The position numbers and the translations under genes were made by a program. From Acidisarcina polymorpha (lineage in GTDB: Bacteria; Acidobacteriota; Terriglobia; Terriglobales; Acidobacteriaceae), in contig NZ_CP030840.1 in the NCBI RefSeq assembly GCF_003330725.1, positions 5,946,116 to 6,010,115 on the forward strand: 64,000 nt of DNA, read 5' to 3'. The notes beneath the pieces were generated by a model, which saw nothing but the letters and a program-made list of their open reading frames with translations, was not told where the DNA came from and searched no databases. Of this stretch, positions 43,953 through 54,062 are shown piece after piece. The first letter of the stretch is position 1. Every line of letters begins with the position of its first letter.

Positions 43953-44264
43953 ATGGCAACAGCTACCGTAGCAACCACCTTCACTCCTCTTCACGACCGT
44001 ATTCTGGTCCGTCGCGTGGAAGAGGGCGAAACCGTCCGTGGCGGCATCATTATTCCTGACTCGGCTAAGGAAAAGCCGCAGGAAGGCGAAGTGATCGCCG
44101 TAGGTAAAGGAAAGTCGAACGACGAAGGCAAGGTTTTCCCCCTCGACGTTAAGGCGAAGGACCGCATTCTCTTCGGAAAGTACTCGGGCACGGAGATCAA
44201 GATTGACGGCGAAGAGTTTCTCATTATGCGTGAGGAAGAAGTTCTCGGAATTCTGAAGTCGTAG
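43953..44264 (+). CDS. groES: co-chaperonin GroES
   Basis: Seven-subunit lid of the GroEL folding chamber. The 103-residue protein begins [20 protein letters not shown] and has [19 protein letters not shown] (about 30-48), whose mobile loop contains the hydrophobic III that docks into Gro[20 protein letters not shown] (about 78-95) is also typical. A frame upstream adds 11 codons, but the ATG at 43953, after GAAGGAGAAG, gives the family N-terminus. It is the first gene of a CIRCE-controlled operon. A terminator-like hairpin follows the stop codon. Confidence 0.96.
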   Translation: MATATVATTFTPLHDRILVRRVEEGETVRGGIIIPDSAKEKPQEGEVIAVGKGKSNDEGKVFPLDVKAKDRILFGKYSGTEIKIDGEEFLIMREEEVLGILKS

Positions 44265-44268
44265 TTGT

Positions 44269-44291
44269 TGCCTCCTAATGGAGGCATTTTT
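44269..44291 (+). terminator. intercistronic terminator-like hairpin between groES and groEL
   Basis: TGCCTCC (44269-44275), loop TAAT, GGAGGCA (44280-44286), then TTTTT (44287-44291). This is a perfect 7-bp stem followed by a T-run, five bases after the groES stop. It could end part of the transcripts, or act as an RNA-processing or stability signal, lowering groEL relative to groES. Confidence 0.65.
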
Positions 44292-44376
44292 GTTTCAGCA
44301 GGGAAGTATGTGATTCCACTTCAGCCATGGCGGCTTGAATGGAACACCAAATGATTTGAGTACTAAGGAGATTTAA

Positions 44377-46050
<1,674 letters not shown>

Positions 46051-46094
46051 GCTACGCGCTCGGCGACACGCTCCTTCGGAGCAAAAAACAACGG

Positions 46095-46126
46095 CAGAAA
46101 GCCCCGCAGCGATGCGGGGCTTTCTG
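46095..46126 (+). terminator. rho-independent terminator of groESL
   Basis: CAGAAAGCCCCGCA (46095-46108), tetraloop GCGA, TGCGGGGCTTTCTG (46113-46126): a perfect 14-bp stem, then a short T-containing tail (TTTG). It lies 44 bp after the groEL stop. Confidence 0.88.
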
Positions 46127-46201
46127 TTTGTGGGATCTTTCATCGTTCTGACGTTTATCTTTTCATTACTCTTCTGACGCATGGCGTTTCCTGAATCTGT
46201 C

Positions 46202-46218
46202 CTTAAGACGCTCTTAAG
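46202..46218. repeat. 17-bp perfect inverted repeat upstream of receptor gene
   Basis: CTTAAGA, three bases (CGC), TCTTAAG. A possible operator for a dimeric regulator of the Oar-like receptor about 200 bp downstream. No known motif is assigned. Confidence 0.35.
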
Positions 46219-46415
46219 TTTCGGTGAGAAATAGCGCTCGGATTAACAGCCACGCACCTTTTGTTGACCCATCGACATCTCTCATTTCCGAGCGCCAGGG
46301 TTTTATTTTTCGTTAACAGTTGCACTGATAAATAGAGGTGGGAGGGTGCGCTCCTGAGAGCCCCAGAAGCGCAGCCAAATTCATCACCCAATTGTTCCAA
46401 GAGGAGATCGTTTTC

Positions 46416-49400
46416 ATGCGATCCAGGCAATACATTGCGGTACTTCTTGCAATTCTCGCCAGTGTTTCCGCGTCATTTCCTAAACGCGCTTCAGCGCAGC
46501 AGACTCTGGGGACCATTAACGGAACGGTGACAGACGCTTCCGGCGCCGTCATACAAGGTGTTCAGGTCAACGCGGTCAACAGCGGCACCGGTTTAGCTCG
46601 CCAAACCTCAACATCGGGAGCAGGCACTTATGCCTTTCAGGATCTCCCGATTGGCACCTACGCCTTGAGCTTCATTCGCGATGGATTCGATACTCAGAAC
46701 TATCCGGCAATCGTAGTCCAGGCAGACAGAACGGCCACACTCAATGCGCAACTCAAAGTAGGTGCGACGAGCACCTCAGTCCAGGTGGAAGCCACCCCGC
46801 TGCTGAACTCTACTGACACCACGAACGGTTACGTTCTGGACAGCGCTCAGATCCAGGAAACTCCGCTCGGAACGGGCAGCTTCACTCAGCTGGCATTGTT
46901 GAGCCCGGGCGTGAACGCGGACTTTCTTGCCGATACCGGAACCAACACTGGACTAGGCAACCAGAACATCTGGGCGAACGGTCAGCGACTGAGTAGCAAT
47001 ACATTTACGATGAACAGCGTTCTTGCGAACAACTTATTCAATGGAGCCTCATCGAGCCAGGTCGCAGCGAATCGCGCAGTGTTGAACACGGGTGAGAACT
47101 TCCTCCACCGGGGCGGAACTATCCAGACGAATACGTCCATCTACGATGCGATTGGTCAAGCGCTTCCTTCGCCGCCACAGGAAACGATAGAAGAGATCCG
47201 GGTCAACACATCGATGTTTGACGCACAGCAGGGAACCACTGCCGGTGCGCACATCGATGTCACCACCATGTCGGGGACGAATGCCGTCCATGGCTCTCTC
47301 TATGGAAAGCTTGCTAATGCCTCGTTAAATGCGGCCCCTTACTTCTTCAATCAAGATGTCACCATCCCAGAAAATCAAAAGGTTCCGGATCTGCACCGGG
47401 AGCTCTTCGGCGCTACTCTAGGCGCGCCGATCATCAAGAACAAGCTGTTCTTCTTTGGCTCGTATCAGATGACGCGAGTACGTGACAAGCTGAACTCCAT
47501 CTCGTCGGCTTATGTACCCACCGCGTTGACTAACGATCGGAGTACGGCAGGTCTCATCAATGCCGCGAATACCTACTGTGCCGCAGCCTTCAATCCGAGC
47601 AATCCTACTGCGATACCGACATGCTCGGCAACGGGATATACCGGCACGGTCGATCCAATTGCCGCGAAGTTGCTTTCGACTCAGCTGCCAGGCAACCAGT
47701 TTCTGGTTCCATCCTTCCAGTCGGCGGATATCAATGGAGGCAATGCGAATATCTTTGGACCGGCGTCAACCTTCGATGCCACCCAGATTAATGGAAACCT
47801 CGATTACAACGTGACCAGTACCGATGTTCTCTCGGAAAAGTATTACTTCCAGCGCGACCCGACAACCACGCCATTTCCCAGCCAATCTACTTCGCTTTTG
47901 GGCTTTCCGCAGCGCTTTGGCGTAGGCAGCCAGGTAGCGTCGATCGAGAACAACAAGATATTCTCGCCTAATCTTTCCTGGGACCAGAAGGTCGGTTTCA
48001 TTCGCATGAACGTGCAATCCACAACTGGTCAACCTTTCAATGCGGCTGACGCCGGCATTAATGTCTTCGGCAGCCCCTATTTTCCGGGGATCAATATCAA
48101 CGACGTAGATGGAAGTGGCGATAGTCTCGGGATCGGACCCACGTCCAACTTCGCTAATACGGGCTTTGTTCAAAATACATTTGAGGGGACGACTGATCTC
48201 AATTGGGTCCTGGGTAAACACACCCTCTCCTTTGGCGGCAATGGGGATTTCACCCAGATGAACATCATCAACCGTGCCAGCCAAGTCGCGAATCTCAGCT
48301 TTTCAACTTTCAGCGACTTCTTGTCGGGAACGCCGCTTCGCCTGGGGGAAGGCAATAGCGTTTACTTCCAGGGAGCCAGCAATCGCTATTACCGAGCGCC
48401 TCAAGTTGGATCGTATGCGCAGGACAGGTGGAAGGTCCTCGATAACCTGACCGTGACTCTCGGTCTGCGGTACGACTGGGACGCAGGTCTTTATGAAAAG
48501 AACGGCAACCTGGTGAACTTCAATCCAGCACAATATCAGTACAACCTGAGCACCGATACAGTCGCAGCCAGTGGTTTGGTGGTCGCCGGCAACAACAAGC
48601 TGTATCACACTGCCGGCGCCAGCGACTCAACATTGACGGCCCGCCAGTGGGGATTTGGACCGCGCATCGGCCTGGCATGGAGCCCCAAGCAAAACCATGG
48701 CTCCGTCGTCTTTCGGGCGGGGGCAGGAATGTATTACGATCGCGGCGAGTTCTTTACGAACTTTTCGCCGAGTGCTGGAGACGGCTTCAATGGGCCATTC
48801 GGAGTGACGCTGCAGCCGCCTTTTGTGCAGCCTGTGCTGGCGACGGCCAGCAGCACTCTTGAGAATCCTTTTGGCACGACGCCCCCACCGATCGACACCA
48901 ACCCCGCCGACTTCATCAACAACCTGCCCAATCAGACCGAACTCATTGCGGGTACAACCCCGTATCTCTTCGGGGCCTATAACGCTGCCAACAAGCTACC
49001 GTATACCGAGAACTGGAGCCTCGATATGCAGTGGCAGGCGCGTCCGGATCTCGCCATCACCATTGGCTACACCGGCAATCATGGCGTTCATCAGACGGTC
49101 CCATTGCCGTTCAATCAGCCCCTAATCGCAACGACCGCAACTCCGGTTAATGGACAGACCTACTCTTATGGCTATCAGGTGACAGACGCGAGCGGCAACC
49201 CAATCCCGAACGAGCCAGTTAACACACCGACCGGTGGCAACACGGATTTGCGCGTACCCTACATCGGTTACAGTCCTAACTCGGTGTTGTGGACGGCATC
49301 CGGGATCTCGCACTACAACGCATTGTTGACGTCAGTGAAGAAGACCTTTAGTCACGGTTTGCAAGGCGGCGTCTCCTATACGTTCTCTCACGGTCTCGAC

Positions 49401-50150
49401 GAGAGCAGCGGCTACGGTCTCTTCTACAACGGCAACAATGCTCGGGATCTTCGCTCTGGATATGCCACCTCGGACTATGACCGGACGCATGTACTCACAC
49501 TTAACTACGTGTATCAACTGCCGCAAATGAACATCAACAATCGCACATTGAGCAAGGTAGCGAACGGTTGGGGCTGGGTCGGATTGGCTACTCTGGAAAG
49601 CGGTCAGCCCTACAATGTTTATGACTTCAGCGGTTCCATCGGAAGTCTTTATTTCTCCGATAATGACTTCCTAACAAATCCCGTGCTTCCCTTGGCGCCC
49701 GGCTTTTCACCACGACAGGCGCTCACCGGCCACAGTGGAGCCACGCTGGGAGTTTCGGCCTTCAATCCGAACGCGTTCGCCTTGCCTCGCGTCGCCCCAG
49801 GGACCGAGGGTGTTCCTCTCGGTGATGATACCGAGTCGGACTTCGGAGTTGGAGGGAGGAACATCTTCCGGGGAGACTTCCAGAAACGCGCCGATATGTC
49901 TCTTGTCAAGGAGACCCAGTTCGCCGATCATTATGACGTCCGGTTCAGTTTCGACGTCTTCAACATTACCAACACGCCCAGCTTCGACACCCCGAACAAC
50001 AACGTTTCTACCAACTACAACTTCAGCGCGCCACCGACGAACTTCAACATCGGCACGGCGTTTTCCCAAAGCAGCCAACAGATCGGCATCATTCAACACA
50101 CACTGGGCAGCCCCCGGCAAGTACAGTTCGCCGCTAAGCTGACGTTCTAA
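46416..50150 (+). CDS. Oar-like TonB-dependent outer-membrane receptor
   Basis: Large outer-membrane protein of 1,244 residues from the chosen start. A signal peptide (MRSRQYIAVLLAILASVSAS, about 1-27) is followed by a carboxypeptidase-regulatory-like beta-sandwich (GTINGTVTDASGAVIQGVQV, about 32-51, through VQVEATP). Then comes a plug (about 135-270) and a long beta-barrel ending in PRQVQFAAKLTF with the terminal Phe needed for BAM insertion. This layout matches the Oar/CarboxypepD_reg receptors greatly expanded in acidobacteria, which probably take up complex carbohydrates. The substrate is not inferable here. The ATG has GAGGAG; the frame extends 26 codons upstream without a good start. 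It converges on the next receptor across a shared terminator. Confidence 0.9.
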   Translation: MRSRQYIAVLLAILASVSASFPKRASAQQTLGTINGTVTDASGAVIQGVQVNAVNSGTGLARQTSTSGAGTYAFQDLPIGTYALSFIRDGFDTQNYPAIVVQADRTATLNAQLKVGATSTSVQVEATPLLNSTDTTNGYVLDSAQIQETPLGTGSFTQLALLSPGVNADFLADTGTNTGLGNQNIWANGQRLSSNTFTMNSVLANNLFNGASSSQVAANRAVLNTGENFLHRGGTIQTNTSIYDAIGQALPSPPQETIEEIRVNTSMFDAQQGTTAGAHIDVTTMSGTNAVHGSLYGKLANASLNAAPYFFNQDVTIPENQKVPDLHRELFGATLGAPIIKNKLFFFGSYQMTRVRDKLNSISSAYVPTALTNDRSTAGLINAANTYCAAAFNPSNPTAIPTCSATGYTGTVDPIAAKLLSTQLPGNQFLVPSFQSADINGGNANIFGPASTFDATQINGNLDYNVTSTDVLSEKYYFQRDPTTTPFPSQSTSLLGFPQRFGVGSQVASIENNKIFSPNLSWDQKVGFIRMNVQSTTGQPFNAADAGINVFGSPYFPGININDVDGSGDSLGIGPTSNFANTGFVQNTFEGTTDLNWVLGKHTLSFGGNGDFTQMNIINRASQVANLSFSTFSDFLSGTPLRLGEGNSVYFQGASNRYYRAPQVGSYAQDRWKVLDNLTVTLGLRYDWDAGLYEKNGNLVNFNPAQYQYNLSTDTVAASGLVVAGNNKLYHTAGASDSTLTARQWGFGPRIGLAWSPKQNHGSVVFRAGAGMYYDRGEFFTNFSPSAGDGFNGPFGVTLQPPFVQPVLATASSTLENPFGTTPPPIDTNPADFINNLPNQTELIAGTTPYLFGAYNAANKLPYTENWSLDMQWQARPDLAITIGYTGNHGVHQTVPLPFNQPLIATTATPVNGQTYSYGYQVTDASGNPIPNEPVNTPTGGNTDLRVPYIGYSPNSVLWTASGISHYNALLTSVKKTFSHGLQGGVSYTFSHGLDESSGYGLFYNGNNARDLRSGYATSDYDRTHVLTLNYVYQLPQMNINNRTLSKVANGWGWVGLATLESGQPYNVYDFSGSIGSLYFSDNDFLTNPVLPLAPGFSPRQALTGHSGATLGVSAFNPNAFALPRVAPGTEGVPLGDDTESDFGVGGRNIFRGDFQKRADMSLVKETQFADHYDVRFSFDVFNITNTPSFDTPNNNVSTNYNFSAPPTNFNIGTAFSQSSQQIGIIQHTLGSPRQVQFAAKLTF

Positions 50151-50164
50151 GTCAGCCCTGCTTC

Positions 50165-50196
50165 GAGAAGGAGCCAGTCTCGGCTGGCTCCTTCTC
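50165..50196. terminator. bidirectional terminator between the two receptor genes
   Basis: GAGAAGGAGCCAG (50165-50177), six-base loop, CTGGCTCCTTCTC (50184-50196): a perfect 13-bp stem midway between two convergent stop codons (50150 and 50207). There is no long T-run on either side, but the stem is very stable. Confidence 0.75.
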
Positions 50197-50206
50197 TTGG
50201 ATGGCG

Positions 50207-52726
50207 CTATTGTTTCGAGTGTCCGCCAATAGCTACCTTCACCCCTGACTGTACGGTCAATGGTTGTGACGGGTAGCCGATGGGAGCGATATGGCTCTGG
50301 TTCAATATGTTATTTGTCTGGGTGTATATGCTGAGCCACGAACTGACCCGGTAGGTGAGTCCCACGTCGACTTTCTGATAGCCATAATCCAGATTTCGAT
50401 TTGGCAGCAGCAGCGAATTGCCCGCTGCTAGATCGTATCCGCCGAGAAAAGTGCTGTCATCGCTCCGGCTGCTGTAAGCACTCATCACTGTTGCGGTCAG
50501 GTTGGACCGGATGTAAGTGGCTGTCAGGAAGCCGCTATGCGGAGGACGGCGAAAAGGGCGTGCTCCCACCAGCGGAGAGATGGAACCGATGGGGATGTTG
50601 GCAAACGAAGGCGGAGCACCTCCAGGCAAGCCGGTATTAAAGCTGGGACTCAATGCATCTGAAGAAAAGGACCGCTGCACCTTGGCGTCGAGATAGGTGT
50701 AGCCACCGCGCAGAAAAAGATGGGCCACCGGTTGATATTGGATCTCCGACTCGAATCCCTGGGCCTTGAAGTCGAGTGAGTTTGCGTAGGCGCCGCCAGT
50801 GTTCTGCAAGACTGTGATAAGTCCCTGCTGTTCGGCAGGCGTAAGCGTCGGCAGCAGCTGGGGCAACGCAAACGGGTCAATGAATTCAATCTGGTTACCG
50901 AACTCATTATGGAAATAGGTGCCGCGAACCAGCATCTTTTCGTTGAGCAGACTTTGTTCGACTCCGCCGTCATAGGTGCGGGTGCGCTCGGCGCCAATCT
51001 GTGCAATCTTGTCTTGAGCGATAGCTTCCGGTCCTCCAGGTTTGCCGACCAGTATTCCATACAGAGAATTGAATTGTTCGGGAAGCGACGGCTCACGAAC
51101 TCCTTGAGCGAAACTGAAGTTCAATTTTGTTCCCTGAATAGTGCCAGCGCCGGGCCGCCGGAGGTAGTACACAAGCGACGCCCTGGGAGTGCCCTCTAGG
51201 CCGTACAGGTGGTTCTTCTGGATCCCGCCGCCTAACTGATAGAACATCCGATTCCTGAAGTCGCCGACCAGCTGCGTGGTGTAATCAAAATTACTGCGCT
51301 CCAGCGACTGCCGGAGATGGTACGTAGAGTAATTGCTGGAGCCGCGCTCATCTTCGTATCGAAAGCCACCAAGAGCGGTGAGATGCCCGGTCAGCCTGTA
51401 GTTTGTCTGTCCGGAGACCTGGTCGCGGTTTGAGGCAGAGTCTGCCGAATTCGGGTAAGTGGCAAAGCCGGAGTTGAGCTGCGCCCGGCCGCTCACAAAG
51501 AAGCCGTTGGCGCCCTTGATCTCCGCGGGTTCACCATAGTAATTGAGTGTCGGAGCGCCAAATTGTTCGGTGACGATCGGGATGCCGGCCGGGTACCACT
51601 GGGCGCTCTGTTCGCGTTTCCTAGCCAATGCGTAGCGCACCGTGTTGTGCCAATTCTCCGAAGTCTGGTTATCGACAACGGTGCTCGAGTACAGGTTTTG
51701 ATCGGACTGCTTACCATCGTTTGGAATCAGGAAAAAGTTGTAGGCTCCAGGTAACCCGACTGCAGCGGTTGTATTTCGGGCCGTCGAGCGGATTTGAGTA
51801 TTCGCGGTCGGGAACCAGCCCAGGTTCAGACTTGAGGCGACATTATGGTATTGATCCATCGCGATATCGTTCGAGCTGTTCATCCGCGAAAACGCACCAT
51901 AGTAGTCGACTTTATTTCGCGTTCCTCCGGTCTGAAATTCGTTTCGATAGGTGTAATAGTTGCCGGCGTCTCCCTGATAGAAGAACGAGGGCGTAGGCGT
52001 GCTTCCGGAGGGAGTAGTAATGCTCAAGACGCCTGCCTCCGCATCCGAACCGTACAGGACGCTGTCGGGTCCGCGAAATGCCTCGACCGAGGCAATGCCC
52101 GTCGTGGATACGTTGCCGAGATCGAAGCGGCCGCCAATGTCTTCGGCTGGCGCGCCGTCGATCAGGACCTTATTGGCGTCGGAGTTTCCACCGCGCGAGA
52201 AGATGGAGGTGACACTGCCATTCTGCCCGTTGCTCACAACGTTCAGGCCGGCCACCTGACGCAGAGCATCAATCAACGTAAATCTGTTTTCCAGGTCACC
52301 TGCCTGCAACACCGTGACCGCTGAACTGGTCTGAGCCTGGGGAGTTGATAGTCCGGTCGCAGTGACAACCACGTTCTGGCGGACGGGGTCCGGCTCAAGA
52401 ACCACATTCTGCTCAACGCTGTCGAGCCGGCCAGCATAGAAGCCGGTACTGGTCACTTGCCGGAAGGACCGGCCCCCGGCAAGCACATAGAAGCGGCCAC
52501 CGCTGCCGCAACTCAAGGTGAAACCACCAGCAATGTCGGTGTGAGTATTCGTCACCACCTTGCCGTTTTGAACGAGGGCCACCGCGGCGCCCGCAACCGC
52601 CGCTCCGAGCGGGTCGGTCACCGTACCGTGCACGATGGCAGCAGCCGCATAGCCGGAGTACGTGAGCAGCATCAGGAAGCAAGCGAACAGATCAATGCGG
52701 CTAATCTTCCCGCGGCGAACACGCAT
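50207..52726 (-). CDS. BtuB-like TonB-dependent receptor next to lar genes
   Basis: Outer-membrane receptor of 839 residues. A signal peptide (about 1-29) precedes a short carboxypeptidase-regulatory-like domain (IVHGTVTDPLGAAVAGAAVA, about 31-50). The plug (VVVTATGLSTPQAQTSSAVT, about 118-137; FSRGGNSDANKVLIDGAPAE, about 176-195) and a barrel of the BtuB/cobalamin-receptor class follow. VVVTATG may serve as the TonB-box region. The C-terminus (VAIGGHSKQ) lacks the usual final Phe or Trp. The ATG has AAGGAG. It is divergent from larE-larC-larB, and the candidate promoters overlap, so nickel or a nickel/cobalt complex is a reasonable guess for its cargo; the sequence does not prove it. No cobalamin riboswitch motif was recognised in its leader. 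Confidence 0.88.
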   Translation of the reverse strand: MRVRRGKISRIDLFACFLMLLTYSGYAAAAIVHGTVTDPLGAAVAGAAVALVQNGKVVTNTHTDIAGGFTLSCGSGGRFYVLAGGRSFRQVTSTGFYAGRLDSVEQNVVLEPDPVRQNVVVTATGLSTPQAQTSSAVTVLQAGDLENRFTLIDALRQVAGLNVVSNGQNGSVTSIFSRGGNSDANKVLIDGAPAEDIGGRFDLGNVSTTGIASVEAFRGPDSVLYGSDAEAGVLSITTPSGSTPTPSFFYQGDAGNYYTYRNEFQTGGTRNKVDYYGAFSRMNSSNDIAMDQYHNVASSLNLGWFPTANTQIRSTARNTTAAVGLPGAYNFFLIPNDGKQSDQNLYSSTVVDNQTSENWHNTVRYALARKREQSAQWYPAGIPIVTEQFGAPTLNYYGEPAEIKGANGFFVSGRAQLNSGFATYPNSADSASNRDQVSGQTNYRLTGHLTALGGFRYEDERGSSNYSTYHLRQSLERSNFDYTTQLVGDFRNRMFYQLGGGIQKNHLYGLEGTPRASLVYYLRRPGAGTIQGTKLNFSFAQGVREPSLPEQFNSLYGILVGKPGGPEAIAQDKIAQIGAERTRTYDGGVEQSLLNEKMLVRGTYFHNEFGNQIEFIDPFALPQLLPTLTPAEQQGLITVLQNTGGAYANSLDFKAQGFESEIQYQPVAHLFLRGGYTYLDAKVQRSFSSDALSPSFNTGLPGGAPPSFANIPIGSISPLVGARPFRRPPHSGFLTATYIRSNLTATVMSAYSSRSDDSTFLGGYDLAAGNSLLLPNRNLDYGYQKVDVGLTYRVSSWLSIYTQTNNILNQSHIAPIGYPSQPLTVQSGVKVAIGGHSKQ

Positions 52727-52954
52727 GACACTCCTTCATCGCCCTCGGACGGATGTCATTCAAACGCAAAAGCACTCCTCCTGAAAGGCAGACCCGTGCG
52801 AACTGCTGCTTCACGCTTATCTCCGAAAACCAGTTTTAGATTAACCGCATGGCTCCGCCTACTCACCAGACGCACGACCAACCACTTTCAGTTGCGGACT
52901 AACATCGATCTTGAGTGCGACTCCCTGGCAGAGAATCCCCATGCACCCAAAATT

Positions 52955-52983
52955 TTGTTTATAGAAGAATGAAGCAATATAGT
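52955..52983 (+). promoter_or_regulatory. candidate larECB promoter
   Basis: TTGTTT (52955-52960), 17 bp, TATAGT (52978-52983; 5 of 6). It points toward larE and overlaps the stronger opposite promoter. Confidence 0.4.
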
Positions 52984-52986
52984 CAA
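52958..52986 (-). promoter_or_regulatory. promoter for the BtuB-like receptor gene
   Basis: Minus strand: TTGACT (52981-52986), 17-bp spacer, TATAAA (52958-52963). Each hexamer matches 5 of 6 consensus bases. It gives a leader of about 225 nt before the receptor ATG. Confidence 0.6.
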
Positions 52987-53177
52987 AGATGTTGATGACA
53001 TGAAAGATCGCCCCGTCTTCCTCGCACTCGGATTGCTTGAATAGACAGCAGGTGGGGAAGTGTCTCCTCTCGTAGCGCGAGGGAGTCGAGCTTGATGACC
53101 GTCTGCCGTGAATGCGGCATCCTAACCGAGAAAGCGAAACGGAAAGCTTTACTATGGAAGTGTCCAGAGAAGGGCGC

Positions 53178-54062
53178 ATGGAAGAACACTCTTTTGAAGA
53201 AGCGCTTGAACGCAAACGTGAATTCCTTTTTGCCCGGCTGAGGGAAGTGGGCCGGGTGATGATCGCCTATTCCGGAGGAACTGATTCAGCGTATCTCTCC
53301 TATGCTGCTCATCAGATTTTGGGAACCGAGATGCTCGCGGTTCTGGCTGACTCGCCAAGTCTCTCGCGCAGTCATCTGCGCGACGCCGTCGCCTTCGCTG
53401 AAAGTCAAGGAATGCCCCTCAAGGTGGTTGATACCTTTGAGATGGAGAATGCCGACTACGTCAAGAATGACAGCACTCGCTGCTTTCACTGCAAGGATGA
53501 ACTCTTCCGGGTGATGTCGGAGGTCGGTACCCCATTGAACTTTGCCGCCGTGGCTTACGGAATGAATGTGGATGACCTTGGCGATTTTCGCCCGGGACAG
53601 AAGGCCGCGGCCCAACACCGGGTGCTGGCTCCTCTCGCCGAGGCCGGTCTTACCAAAGACGGTATCCGGCAGCTGGCCCGGGCGGAAGGCCTTCGCATCT
53701 GGGATAAACCAGCTTCGGCTTGCCTTTCTTCTCGCATCGCGTATGGGTTGCCAGTGACCCGAGAGACCCTGGATTCCGTCGAAAGAGGAGAAGAGGCGTT
53801 ATTCAGGCTAGGCTTTCGAAAGTTCCGTGTACGGCACCACGGTGAGCTGGTTCGGATTGAGATTGCCCGCGACGAGTTAGGCAGGATGCTCTCTCTGGCA
53901 ATGTTCGAACAGGCAAGCGCCGACCTGAAAAAACTTGGGTATAAATACGTGACACTCGATCTGGAAGGTTATCGCTCCGGATCCATGAATGCGCTTCTTC
54001 CGATCTCGGAGATCGGGTTTGGCAAGCCGGAGCAACCCGTCTTACGCGAGAGTGCGAAGTGA
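53178..54062 (+). CDS. larE: LarE, sulfur transferase for the nickel-pincer cofactor
   Basis: Adds sulfur to pyridinium-3,5-biscarboxylic acid mononucleotide during NPN cofactor synthesis. From the chosen ATG it has 294 residues. The PP-loop IAYSGGTDSAYL (about 29-40) activates the carboxylate with ATP. Three cysteines stand out: RCFHC (C102, C105) and SACLSSR (C182). In the Thermotoga-type LarE three cysteines hold a [4Fe-4S] cluster, whereas the Lactobacillus enzyme sacrifices one Cys; this one fits the cluster type. VTLDLEGYRSGSMN near the C-terminus is conserved. ATGs at 53112 and 53154 are also in frame. I chose 53178 because it has GAGAAGG and the usual short leader before the P-loop. 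It overlaps larC by 4 bp. Confidence 0.92.
   Translation: MEEHSFEEALERKREFLFARLREVGRVMIAYSGGTDSAYLSYAAHQILGTEMLAVLADSPSLSRSHLRDAVAFAESQGMPLKVVDTFEMENADYVKNDSTRCFHCKDELFRVMSEVGTPLNFAAVAYGMNVDDLGDFRPGQKAAAQHRVLAPLAEAGLTKDGIRQLARAEGLRIWDKPASACLSSRIAYGLPVTRETLDSVERGEEALFRLGFRKFRVRHHGELVRIEIARDELGRMLSLAMFEQASADLKKLGYKYVTLDLEGYRSGSMNALLPISEIGFGKPEQPVLRESAK

Larger units (their letters stand above)
46051..46415. other. gap between groEL and the Oar-like receptor
   Basis: 365 bp without a gene. It holds the groEL terminator (46095-46126), a 17-bp perfect inverted repeat (46202-46218) and an AT-rich stretch (46295-46345) before the receptor gene where its promoter probably lies. No clear -35/-10 pair was found. 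Confidence 0.6.
52727..53177. other. divergent control region between TonB receptor and larE
   Basis: 451 bp. It contains two overlapping, opposed candidate promoters near 52955-52986, an approximately 225-nt leader for the receptor and an approximately 190-nt leader for larE. The receptor leader has a 27-codon open frame (52942 down to 52859, beginning MGILCQGV). I looked for a B12-box or NiCo riboswitch pattern and saw none. Weak hairpins are present in both leaders. Confidence 0.6.

Noticed and set aside
52727-52950. Cobalamin or NiCo riboswitch before the BtuB-like receptor
   Set aside because: Only a fragment (GTCCGCAACTG) resembles the B12 core; no B12 box or paired conserved segments were found.
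53112-53177. Longer LarE start at 53112
   Set aside because: No ribosome site and adds a leader not seen in the family; 53154 remains possible.
52859-53215. 118-codon minus-strand frame between the receptor and larE
   Set aside because: Overlaps larE and both promoters, composition not protein-like; only its last 27 codons are noted as a possible leader frame.
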